Position numbers and translations under genes: made by a program. The notes under the pieces were generated by a model that had not been told where the DNA came from, searched no databases, and saw nothing but the letters and a program-made list of their open reading frames with translations. Below, in pieces: positions 1 through 8,319 of a stretch of 12,009 nucleotides of DNA. The DNA is from Burkholderiales bacterium (GTDB lineage Bacteria > Pseudomonadota > Gammaproteobacteria > Burkholderiales > SG8-39). Where the stretch lies: assembly GCA_029266935.1 (NCBI GenBank), contig JAQSVY010000083.1, positions 1 to 12,009 of the forward strand. Reading direction: 5' to 3'. Within the stretch, counting starts at the first letter, position 1; each line of letters begins with the position of its first letter.

Positions 1-1575
1 GGCCAGCGCCTGAACAAGGAGGCGCTCGCGGTGCGCTGGCGCGGCAAAAGCATCTCCGCCTATGCCGGCACGCCGATCTCGGCCCTGAAGGCCTTCTTCA
101 CGAAAATCGAGCTGCAGGGCAGGCAGGCGGAAATCGCCCGCGACCTCCTGCCCGAGCTGCGCTCGCGGCTGGGCTTCCTCGGCGACGTCGGCCTGGGCTA
201 CCTCACACTCGACCGCTCGGCGCCGACGCTCTCGGGGGGAGAGGCGCAGCGCATCCGGCTCGCCGCGCAGCTCGGCTCGAACCTGCGCGGCGTCTGCTAC
301 ATCCTCGACGAGCCGACCATCGGCCTGCACCATCGCGACAACCAGATCCTGCTCGACGTGCTGGAGAAGCTCGAGCGCAAGGGCAACTCGCTGGTCGTGG
401 TCGAGCACGACGAGGACACCATCCGCCGCGCGCAGCACGTGATCGACCTCGGCCCCGGCGCCGGCAAGCTCGGCGGCCGCATCATCGCCGAGGGCGACGC
501 CGAGGAGCTCATGAGGCATCCGGACTCGCTGACCGGCCGCTTCCTCCGCGAGCCGCTCAAGCATCCGCTGCAGCCGCGAAGAAAAATAGGCTTCCGGACG
601 AAAAGACTGACGATTAAAAAGGCGAGTCTGCACAATCTCAAGCGCCAGACGGTGCGCGTCCCGCTCGCACGCCTGGTCGCGGTCACCGGCGTCTCCGGGT
701 CGGGCAAGTCGACCCTCGCGCGCGACGTGCTCTACGAGAGCCTCAAGGAAGGCGAGCCCATCGGCTGCAAGGCGATCAAGGGGCGCGTGGAACGCGTGCT
801 GGAAGTGGACCAGACGCCGATCGGCAAGACGCCGCGCTCCTGCCCGGCCACCTACGTCGGCTTCTGGGACCAGATTCGCAGGCTCTTCGCCGATACCGCG
901 GAGGCGCGCATGCGCGGCTGGGGCACGAGCCGCTTCTCCTTCAACACCAAGGGCGGGCGCTGCGAGGAATGCGAGGGGCAGGGCATCAAGAAGATCGAGA
1001 TGTCCTTCCTGCCCGACGTGAAGGTGGCATGCGAGGCCTGCGGCGGGGCGCGCTTCAATCCCGACACGCTGCAGGTGCGCCTGCGCGGCAAGACGGTTGG
1101 CGAGGTGCTCGCGCTCAGCGTCGACGAGGCGGTGGAGTTCTTCGGCGCGCACTCCGCGATCCACCGCTGCCTGCAGCTCCTCCAGGACGTGGGACTGGGC
1201 TATCTCACCCTCGGCCAGCAGAGCCCGACGCTCTCCGGCGGAGAAGCGCAGCGAATAAAGCTCGTTTATGAGCTTTCAAAATCGAGCTCTGTCCAGACGC
1301 TGTACGTGCTGGACGAGCCCACCGTCGGCCTGCACATGGCCGATGTCGAGAGACTGATCCGCGTGCTGCACCGCCTGGTCGACGCCGGCAACACCGTGGT
1401 GGTGATCGAGCACAACCTCGACGTGGTGGCCGAAGCCGACTGGATCATCGACCTCGGGCCCGAGGGCGGCTCGGCCGGCGGCCGCGTCGTGTTCCAGGGC
1501 ACGCCCGAGAAGACCGCGCGCGGCCGCTCCCATACCTGCAAGGCGCTCTCCGAATTTCTCGACCAGCGGCAATAG
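1..1575 (+). CDS. uvrA: UvrA-family excinuclease ATPase, C-terminal part (5' partial)
   Basis: UvrA is the damage-recognition ATPase of nucleotide excision repair, acting as a dimer on DNA with UvrB. The frame is open from base 1 and ends at TAG 1573-1575, giving 524 visible residues, so the N-terminal Walker A and first zinc module lie upstream. Visible in order are the first ABC signature [10 protein letters not shown], Walker [11 protein letters not shown], the second Walker [10 protein letters not shown] (bases 688-714), a zinc finger C-x2-C-x19-C-x2-C (codons 321, 324, 344, 347), a second [10 protein letters not shown] and Walker [11 protein letters not shown], then the H-loop IEHN. The wording around the second half ([24 protein letters not shown]) differs from the housekeeping form as I remember it (TTGLHFADI). 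It resembles the double-length tandem UvrA of some betaproteobacteria; that subfamily call is recall, not proof. The family is certain. The symbol should be read as UvrA-like. Confidence 0.93.
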   Translation, partial: GQRLNKEALAVRWRGKSISAYAGTPISALKAFFTKIELQGRQAEIARDLLPELRSRLGFLGDVGLGYLTLDRSAPTLSGGEAQRIRLAAQLGSNLRGVCYILDEPTIGLHHRDNQILLDVLEKLERKGNSLVVVEHDEDTIRRAQHVIDLGPGAGKLGGRIIAEGDAEELMRHPDSLTGRFLREPLKHPLQPRRKIGFRTKRLTIKKASLHNLKRQTVRVPLARLVAVTGVSGSGKSTLARDVLYESLKEGEPIGCKAIKGRVERVLEVDQTPIGKTPRSCPATYVGFWDQIRRLFADTAEARMRGWGTSRFSFNTKGGRCEECEGQGIKKIEMSFLPDVKVACEACGGARFNPDTLQVRLRGKTVGEVLALSVDEAVEFFGAHSAIHRCLQLLQDVGLGYLTLGQQSPTLSGGEAQRIKLVYELSKSSSVQTLYVLDEPTVGLHMADVERLIRVLHRLVDAGNTVVVIEHNLDVVAEADWIIDLGPEGGSAGGRVVFQGTPEKTARGRSHTCKALSEFLDQRQ

Positions 1576-1580
1576 CGCTC

Positions 1581-2414
1581 ATGGTGGTCGCGCCGGTGCT
1601 GTGGAGCACCGCCGGCGTCGTCACGCGCCACATCGAGCGGGCCCAGGCCACCGAGCAGGTGTTCTGGAGGAGCCTCTTTGCGTTTCTCTTCGTTGGGGCG
1701 GTGCTGCTTTTCCGAAGACAAAATCCGCGGAACATCGGGTGGCCTGGGCTGGTCTCGGGGGCGATGTGGGCAATCATGTTCACCGCCTTCCTGTTCGCGC
1801 TGTCGCTCACCACGACGGCCAATACCCTGGTGATGATGAGCGTGAGCCCGCTCCTTACAGCGCTGCTCGCATGGCTCTTCCTGAAAGACCCGCTGCCGCT
1901 GCGCACCTGGATCGCGGCGGGGGCGGCGGCGATCGGCATCGCCTGGATGTTCAGCACCTCGGTCGAGAAGGCCCACGTCGCCGGCATGCTCGTCGCGCTC
2001 GTCATCCCGGTTGCCGCGGCCATCAATGTCGTCACGCTGCGCGCCGCCGCAGCGAAGCTCGACCTGGTGCCCGCGGTGATGCTGGGCGGCGCGCTGTCGT
2101 GCCTGGTCGTCCTGCCGCTCGCGCTGCCTTTTCAGGCCTCGGGGCGGGACATCGCCCTGCTCGCGTTCCTCGGCTTCTTCCAGCTCGGGCTGCCCTGCAT
2201 GCTGCTCGTGATCGCGAGCCGCACGCTGCTCGCGCCGGAGATCGCGCTGCTCGGGCTACTGGAGGTGGTGCTTGGCCCGCTCTGGGCCTGGCTCGGCGCG
2301 GGCGAGGTACCGGCGGGGGCGACCCTGCTCGGCGGGCTGTTGGTGCTGGGTGCGCTGGCGGCGAATGAGCTGCCGCTGGGGGCTGGCGCCCGGGTCACTC
2401 GGCAGCGTACGTGA
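1581..2414 (+). CDS. DMT-superfamily (EamA) membrane transporter
   Basis: This is an inner-membrane protein of 277 residues made almost entirely of hydrophobic segments in the two-repeat EamA pattern. It contains LWSTAGVVTRH near the N-terminus and a loop LFLKDPLPLRTWIAAGAAAIGI closing the first repeat, typical of drug/metabolite exporters (LWGxxGxxxR and FLxExLxxxxxxGxxLI). The substrate cannot be read from sequence. ATG 1581 lies 5 bases after the uvrA stop with no Shine-Dalgarno, which suggests translational coupling. This start falls inside the first membrane helix, and the same frame stays open upstream into uvrA, reading [10 protein letters not shown] just before the Met. A non-ATG start overlapping uvrA (ATT 1554 or CTG 1536) is therefore possible. 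The 3' end overlaps the convergent cyclase-like gene by 20 bases. Confidence 0.87.
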   Translation: MVVAPVLWSTAGVVTRHIERAQATEQVFWRSLFAFLFVGAVLLFRRQNPRNIGWPGLVSGAMWAIMFTAFLFALSLTTTANTLVMMSVSPLLTALLAWLFLKDPLPLRTWIAAGAAAIGIAWMFSTSVEKAHVAGMLVALVIPVAAAINVVTLRAAAAKLDLVPAVMLGGALSCLVVLPLALPFQASGRDIALLAFLGFFQLGLPCMLLVIASRTLLAPEIALLGLLEVVLGPLWAWLGAGEVPAGATLLGGLLVLGALAANELPLGAGARVTRQRT

Positions 2415-3285
2415 CGATATCCGAGGCGACGACGCAGGACTGACCGATGCCTATGCCGCCGCGGCCGGCGAGCGGCACGGTGGCAGTACGCACCGCCTCT
2501 TCGGGCTGCTTCTCCGGCGCGATGAAGGTGCCGTTGGTGCTGTGGTCGGTCAGGAAGAACCTTGCATTGCGCCGCTCGATGGTGCAATGCCGGCGCGAGG
2601 CCGCCTGGCCGGCGATGACGATGTCGCACCCGTCCTCGCGACCGACCTCGATGACGTCGCCTTCCCGGCGCCGCAGGATGACCACCTTGCGGTATTGCAG
2701 CCGCAGGGCGCCGCGCGCCACGGGAGGCGCAGAGGTGATGGAAGGCGCCCGGTCGTCCGGCGCCTTGCGCCAGACGAGCTCGTCCAGCAGTACCCGGCGC
2801 GCCTTGCCTTTCTGCTCGATGTGCCCCAGCGGCCGCAGCCGCTCCTGTACCGCCGGGCTCAGGCTCGCCGCGGTGCTCTCCGAAGTAATGATCTGCCCGC
2901 TCTTCGCCTGATCGACGAGCTGCAGCGCCAGGTTCACCGTGTCGCCGAAGATGTCGTCCCCGCGCTGCTTCACCGGGCCGCTGTGGAAGCCGATGCGCAA
3001 GCCGAAGCCGCCCTGCTGTTGCAGCGCCTCGGCGGAGGCGTGCATGCGCATCGCCGCCGTGGCGGCAGCGTCGGGAGTGGCGAAAAGCGCCATCAGCTCG
3101 CCCTCGCGGCGGATGACGATGCGCCCGCCGGAGAGGTCGACCGCCTGCTTGAGCGTGTCGATGAGCAAGCGCCGCTCCTTGTCCGCGAGCTGCGCATCGG
3201 CCGGCCCGGCCAGTCCGGCAAAGAGCACCGCCGTCTGCCGCCCGGCGGCGTCGTGGCCCCCGGTTACCGCCCCGCTCTCACGCAC
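2395..3285 (-). CDS. Degenerate class III nucleotidyl cyclase domain fused to FHA domain
   Basis: The product has 296 residues. Residues 18-150 follow a class III adenylate/guanylate cyclase fold: TAVLFAG, GGRIVIRREGELMALF, LRIGFHSGPV, DIFGDTVNLA, SGQIITSE. Residues 195-296 are an FHA phosphothreonine-binding domain with canonical GR (215-216), SRRH (230-233) and NGT (251-253). Against active relatives (FADVSG, IGDxVMAVF, VNVAARM) both metal-binding Asp are Gly (24, 62), the substrate Lys is Ile (58) and the transition-state Arg is Gln (122). Asp111 and Asn118 remain. I infer a regulatory or binding role rather than cNMP synthesis, with the FHA domain docking a phosphorylated partner. GTG 3285 is chosen because AAAAGG lies 8 bases upstream and the conserved fold starts just after; the frame is open further upstream but has no conserved sequence there. 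The gene is divergent from an HTH gene. Confidence 0.85.
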   Translation of the reverse strand: MRESGAVTGGHDAAGRQTAVLFAGLAGPADAQLADKERRLLIDTLKQAVDLSGGRIVIRREGELMALFATPDAAATAAMRMHASAEALQQQGGFGLRIGFHSGPVKQRGDDIFGDTVNLALQLVDQAKSGQIITSESTAASLSPAVQERLRPLGHIEQKGKARRVLLDELVWRKAPDDRAPSITSAPPVARGALRLQYRKVVILRRREGDVIEVGREDGCDIVIAGQAASRRHCTIERRNARFFLTDHSTNGTFIAPEKQPEEAVRTATVPLAGRGGIGIGQSCVVASDIVTYAAE

Positions 3286-3293
3286 GCCAAGCG

Positions 3294-3299
3294 CCTTTT
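3294..3299 (-). promoter_or_regulatory. Shine-Dalgarno deciding the GTG start of the cyclase-FHA gene
   Basis: On the minus strand AAAAGG ends 8 bases before GTG 3285-3283. It supports this GTG over the many upstream in-frame codons, none of which is an ATG close to the conserved domain. Confidence 0.6.
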
Positions 3300-3312
3300 G
3301 TTCTTGAGTTCT

Positions 3313-3340
3313 TTTTGCATATGCAGAACAATATGCAAAA
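3313..3340. promoter_or_regulatory. Perfect inverted repeat, probable operator between divergent genes
   Basis: TTTTGCATAT (3313-3322) and ATATGCAAAA (3331-3340) are exact reverse complements separated by 8 bases. Inside it TGCATATGCA (3316-3325) is itself a perfect 10-bp palindrome, and ATGCA recurs at 3321, 3333 and 3340. The right arm touches the A of the HTH gene's ATG, and the left arm lies about 28 bases before the cyclase GTG. The AT-rich symmetry in GC-rich DNA and the adjacency to an HTH gene suggest binding of that protein to repress both promoters. Function is inferred; the symmetry is seen directly. Confidence 0.6.
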
Positions 3341-3684
3341 TGCAGGAAGATGTCAAAGGGCAGGCCGGCGAGCTCGCCCGGGCGAAGCGCTCCCTGGCGA
3401 CGCTCGGTCGGCGCGCCTCTACCGTGGACATCGCGGCGCGCACCGGCATCCACCAGAGCCAGGTGTCGCGGCTGCTGCGCGGCCAGTTCCGCCGGGTCTC
3501 GCCAAACGTGAGGAAGCTTCTTCAGTACGGGCGGCAGCCCGGGCAGACGCGCTCGCCCGAGGGAATAGATCAAGCGAAGCAGGCGGTCATCCGGGCGGCG
3601 CTCAAGACATGGGACGCGACGCCGGCAGGCGCCCGGGCCCTGGTCCGGCTATTGCGCTCTGTGGATGGACTGCGGCGTGTATAA
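3340..3684 (+). CDS. Small helix-turn-helix DNA-binding protein
   Basis: The product is a 114-residue basic protein. Residues 27-50 (STVDIAARTGIHQSQVSRLLRG) form a clear helix-turn-helix of the Xre/LacI type: the IAxxTGI..SQVSRLL pattern has the short turn and a recognition helix ending RLLRG. The C-terminal half (75-114) is predicted helical and not recognised; it may dimerise. ATG 3340 is the first ATG in frame after the divergent gene, but no Shine-Dalgarno precedes it. The inverted repeat ends on its first base, so binding there would block its own expression; autoregulation, plus control of the divergent cyclase-FHA gene, is the simplest reading. It could equally be a phage-derived or toxin-antitoxin-like orphan regulator, though no toxin partner is present. 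Confidence 0.7.
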   Translation: MQEDVKGQAGELARAKRSLATLGRRASTVDIAARTGIHQSQVSRLLRGQFRRVSPNVRKLLQYGRQPGQTRSPEGIDQAKQAVIRAALKTWDATPAGARALVRLLRSVDGLRRV

Positions 3685-3685
3685 T
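3680..3685 (+). promoter_or_regulatory. Consensus -10 element (TATAAT) ahead of the helicase leader
   Basis: TATAAT overlaps the TAA stop of the HTH gene. No good -35 lies 16-18 bases upstream (CTCTGT at 3657-3662 is the best at 17), and the TG before it is one base off an extended -10. If used, transcription would start near 3691 and give a leader of about 140 bases before the helicase start. Confidence 0.4.
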
Positions 3686-3737
3686 GCGCCTCAGGTTTCT
3701 GTTGCGCGTACTTCCGGTTAGCGTCTCAGTCGTTACC

Positions 3738-3754
3738 CAGTCCATCCTGGACTG
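3738..3754 (+). other. Stem-loop in the helicase 5' leader
   Basis: CAGTCCA and TGGACTG form a perfect 7-bp stem with a TCC loop. There is no U-tract after it, so it is not a simple terminator. A second palindrome, GAAGGATCCTTC (3793-3804), follows, and TTCTC (3806-3810) can pair with GAGAA (3824-3828), which overlaps the Shine-Dalgarno. The leader could therefore fold and limit ribosome access; that function is inferred. Confidence 0.4.
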
Positions 3755-3821
3755 CGAATAACAAGCCTAGAAAGCATCTGCCTGAACCGGTCGAAGGATC
3801 CTTCCTTCTCAGGCCGAGCTC

Positions 3822-3832
3822 AGGAGAAAGTC

Positions 3833-3835
<3 letters not shown>
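3822..3835 (+). promoter_or_regulatory. Strong Shine-Dalgarno placed 6 bases before an ATT start codon
   Basis: AGGAG (3822-3826) is followed by 6 bases and then ATT 3833. Between the in-frame stop TAG (3719-3721) and GTG 3884 there is no ATG, GTG or TTG in this frame. The Shine-Dalgarno and conserved N-terminal residues both point to ATT as the initiator. Confidence 0.6.
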
Positions 3836-5314
<1,479 letters not shown>

Positions 5315-5362
5315 GAGGCTGACCGGCTTGCTCGGCGGCTCCTAGAAGACCACCGCTGGCGG

Positions 5363-5758
5363 CTAGGTCTGCATCGCTTCGGCCAGGAGCCGATATGTGC
5401 CGCGCCACGCCTCCTCGACCTCGTCGGTGAACGCCTCGCCGAGCGCATGCGAGAGGGTCCAGAAGAGCGCCACCGAGACTGTATCGTAGTCGCGCGTTTG
5501 CACGCCGTAGGCGACATGGCGCCGCCCAAGGCCGTGCAGCGCCACGGCCACGTTCTCGGCTTTCCCGAGGCTGCGCACCATGATCGAGACCATCGCCGCG
5601 AGGTTCCTGCCCTGCTCGCGCATGTCGCCGGTAAAGAGCCGCTGCAGGCGCGGGTCCAGGCTGAACAGCTTGCCGTAGAAGAGCTCCGCGAACGTGTCGC
5701 GGATGGGCAGCATGCTCTTCCACGTCGACTGGACCAGCTCGATCTGTCGGGGCGTCAT
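5363..5758 (-). CDS. Single-domain bacterial globin
   Basis: The product has 131 residues and corresponds to the heme domain of flavohemoglobin/Vitreoscilla-type globins without a reductase domain. It begins MTPRQIELVQSTW (A helix), carries FYGKLFSLDP with Tyr28 at the likely B10 position, GDMREQGRNLAAMV (E helix), and GRRHVAYGV where His81 is the probable proximal heme ligand, then the G/H helices containing LFWTLSHALGEAFTDEV. It likely binds O2 or NO in the cytoplasm; without its own flavin domain it would need an external reductase. ATG 5758 has GGAG 11 bases upstream; GTG 5770 is an in-frame alternative. The gene is convergent with rhlE and divergent from pepN. No FNR-type TTGAT-N4-ATCAA box is visible. 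Confidence 0.85.
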   Translation of the reverse strand: MTPRQIELVQSTWKSMLPIRDTFAELFYGKLFSLDPRLQRLFTGDMREQGRNLAAMVSIMVRSLGKAENVAVALHGLGRRHVAYGVQTRDYDTVSVALFWTLSHALGEAFTDEVEEAWRGTYRLLAEAMQT

Positions 5759-5878
5759 CGCGGCGACCACTCCGCAAATCGCATACCAGGCGCTTCCCGC
5801 GCTTTTGCGTGACGAAACCTTCCGGCGTGCACCGCCGCAGGGCGTCCGGCGGCGACGATGCACCATTAAACTACCGGG
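5759..5878. promoter_or_regulatory. Divergent intergenic region between globin and pepN
   Basis: These 120 bases must hold promoters for both directions. The only AT-rich patch on the pepN side is CATTAAACT just before the ATG, a possible weak -10 that would give a very short or absent leader. No convincing -35 or operator is seen. Confidence 0.35.
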
Positions 5879-8303
5879 ATGAGAGAACCCCAGCCGAAGG
5901 TAATCCAGCTCAAGGACTACGCGCCGCCCGCTTTCCGGGTGGAAACCGTCGACCTCGACGTCGACATCCGCGACGACCACGCGCTCGTGCGCGCGAAGCT
6001 CGAGGTGCACCGCAACGCCGGCGCCGGCCCGCTGGTGCTGGACGGCGAAGAACTGCAGCTGGTGGAGGTGAAGCTCGGGAGTGACAAGCCCTCCTACAGC
6101 GTCACCGCCGACAAGCTCACCATCGAGAACGTCCCGGATGCGTTCACGCTGGAGACGCTGACGCGCATCGTGCCGCAGAAGAATACCAAGCTCGAGGGCC
6201 TGTACGCGACGAAGAACGGCTTCGTGACGCAATGCGAGGCCGAGGGCTTCCGCCGCATTACCTGGTTCATCGACCGACCCGACGTGATGGCGCGCTACAC
6301 CACCACCATCCACGCCGACAAGGCCCTTCGTCGATCCCTTTCCCAAGCCCTCTTACCTCTTCGCGCTGGTGGCGGCGAACCTCGACGTTCTTCAGGATCA
6401 GTTCAACACCCGGGAAGGGAAAAGGAAGTCCCTTTTCGTGTATGTCGAGCCCGGGAAGCTCGACCAGGCAGGCTGGGCGATGGACTGCCTGAAGCGCGCG
6501 ATGAAATGGGACGAGGAGCGCTTCGGCCTCTCGCTCGACCTCGACCAGTACAAGATCGTCGCGGTGGGCGATTTCAACTCCGGGGCGATGGAGAACAAGG
6601 GCCTCAACATCTTCAACACCAAGTACGTGCTGGCGCGCGCCGATACGGCGACCGACGTCGACTACCTCAACATCGACCGCGTGGTCGCGCACGAGTACTT
6701 CCACAACTGGACCGGCAACCGCGTCACCTGCCGCGACTGGTTCCAGCTCTCGCTCAAGGAAGGGCTGACGGTGTTCCGCGACCAGGAGTACGGCGCCGAC
6801 AACTACTCGCGCGCCGTGACGCGCATCCAGGAAGTGCGCGGGCTGCGCGCCGGCCAGTTCCCCGAGGACGCGGGACCGATGAGGCACCCGGTGCGGCCGC
6901 AGTCCTACATGGAGATCCGCAACTTCTACACCATGACGGTATACGAGAAGGGCGCGGAGGTGGTGCGCATGCAGCACACACTGCTCGGCGAGGAGACGTT
7001 CCAGGCCGGCATGCGCCTGTATTTCCAGCGCCACGACGGCCAGGCCGTCACCTGCGACGATTTCGTCCAGGCCATGCACGACGCCTCCGGCATCGACCTC
7101 AGCCAGTTCAGGCGCTGGTACGACGTTGCCGGCACACCGGTACTGGATTGCAGTGGAAGCTTCGAGAAAGACAAGTTCACCTTGACCGTAAAGCAGTCCA
7201 TGAACCCGCCGTTCCACATCCCGTTCGCGGTGAAGATCGGCGACCGGGAAGAGGTCCTCTCGCTCAAGCAGGTCGAGGAGAAGTTCGTTTTCGACATGAA
7301 GGAGAAGCCGGTTCCTTCGCTCCTGCGCCGCTTTTCCGCGCCGGTGATCCTGGACTACCCGTATACCGACGAAGAGCTCCTGCACCTGATGGCGCACGAC
7401 GACGACCCGTTCAACCGCTGGGAGGCGGCGCAGCGGCTCGCCAGCGCCATCATCCTGGAGCGCAAAGGCATCCCCTCGCCCGCGTTCCTACAGGCGGCGA
7501 AGAACGTGCTCACCGACCCCGACCCGGCCTTTGCCGCCGAGGTGCTGGCGCTGCCCTCGGAAACCTTCCTCGCCGAGCAGATGAAGGTCGTCGACCCCGA
7601 TGCGCTGCACCAGGCGCGAAACGCCTTGCGCAAGGCGCTGGCGAAGGCTCTGGCCGGAGAACTCGCCTCGAAATACCAGGGGCTGCATCGCGGCGGCCCG
7701 TATTCGCCGGACGCGGCCTCCGCCGGCCGGCGCGCGCTCAAGAACCTGTGCCTCGGCTATCTCTCCGAAGTCGGCATGCGGGCGCTTTGCGAGGAGCAGT
7801 TCCGCAAGGCCGACAACATGACCGACGCCATGGCGGCGCTGACGGCGCTCGCCAACCTGGACTGCCCGGAGCGCCTTCCCGCGCTCGAGGACTTCTACGC
7901 GCGCTGGAAGGATGAGCCGCTGGTGGTCGACAAGTGGCTCGCGGTGCAAGCGGGTTCACGGCTTTCCACGACGTTGGATAACGTAAGGCACCTGCTGGGG
8001 CATCCGGCGTTCGACCTCAAGGTGCCGAACAAGGTCTACGCGCTCATCCGCACCTTCTCGGCCAACCACGTACGCTTCCACGCCGCGAGCGGCCAGGGCT
8101 ATTCCTTCCTCGCCGACCAGGTGCTGGCGCTGAACCGCCTCAACCCGCAGGTCGCCGCGCGCATGGCGCGCGGATTCGACCGCTGGAAGCGCTTCGACCC
8201 TGCGCGGCAGCAGAAGGCGAAAGCGGCGCTCGAGCGCATCCGGGACGCGGACGGATTGTCGAAGGACGTCGCGGAGATCGTGACCAAAGCGTTGACCCCC
8301 TGA
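5879..8303 (+). pseudogene. pepN: Aminopeptidase N (M1 family), disrupted by internal deletion and frameshift
   Basis: PepN is the cytosolic zinc aminopeptidase that finishes peptide breakdown. The N-terminal part (residues 1-149) runs in one frame from MREPQPK to FIDRPDVMARYTTTIHADKA. The family then continues with about 25 residues (YP.LLSNGN..G....GRHW), which are absent. From base 6327 the homology resumes in another frame as FVDPFPKPSYLFALVAANLD and runs to TGA 8301-8303. That second part contains GAMEN, the zinc site HEYFHNW (HEYFH at 6690-6704), the downstream LKEG Glu and the complete C-terminal helical domain. Missing length is about 74-77 bases, with remainder 2 modulo 3. The first frame stays open by chance to 7915, so the literal product would be a 678-residue protein with a nonsense C-terminus and no zinc site. 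Restored, the protein would be about 832 residues against roughly 870 in E. coli. ATG 5879 lacks a Shine-Dalgarno. Real decay or assembly error are both possible. Confidence 0.85.
6323..6332 (+). other. Deletion/frameshift junction within pepN
   Basis: GCC (6323-6325) ends the first homologous frame and TTC GTC (6327-6332) begins the second. The segment expected in between (family pattern YPxLLSNGN to GRHW) has no counterpart in any frame. Because codons are lost as well as the frame, programmed frameshifting cannot rescue the gene. Confidence 0.75.
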
Positions 8304-8319
8304 CCAGCACAACAACAAT

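Noticed and set aside
1257..1276. Inverted repeat AAAGCTC/GAGCTTT as a terminator
   Set aside because: It lies inside the conserved UvrA coding sequence and has no T-tract after it.
3264..3320. Minus-strand 18-residue frame starting MQKELKNK from the palindrome
   Set aside because: It is out of frame with the cyclase gene, very short and arises from the symmetrical CATATG; nothing supports translation.
3304..3332. TTGAGT / AACAAT as a promoter for the HTH gene
   Set aside because: Spacing of 17 is right, but the -10 matches only four of six bases and would start transcription on the ATG itself. It is possible as leaderless but too weak to list as a feature.
5315..5362. Bidirectional terminator between rhlE and globin
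   Set aside because: GGCGGCT occurs twice as a direct repeat and CCTAG/CTAGG could pair weakly, but there is no GC-rich stem with a U-tract.
6323..6332. Programmed ribosomal frameshift in pepN
   Set aside because: No slippery sequence is present and about 25 codons of conserved protein are missing, which frameshifting cannot restore.
6326..7915. Long open frame continuing from the pepN start to 7915
   Set aside because: After residue 149 it loses all M1 homology and reads Arg/Gly/Ala-rich nonsense, while the zinc site and C-domain are in another frame. GC-rich DNA lacks stops by chance.
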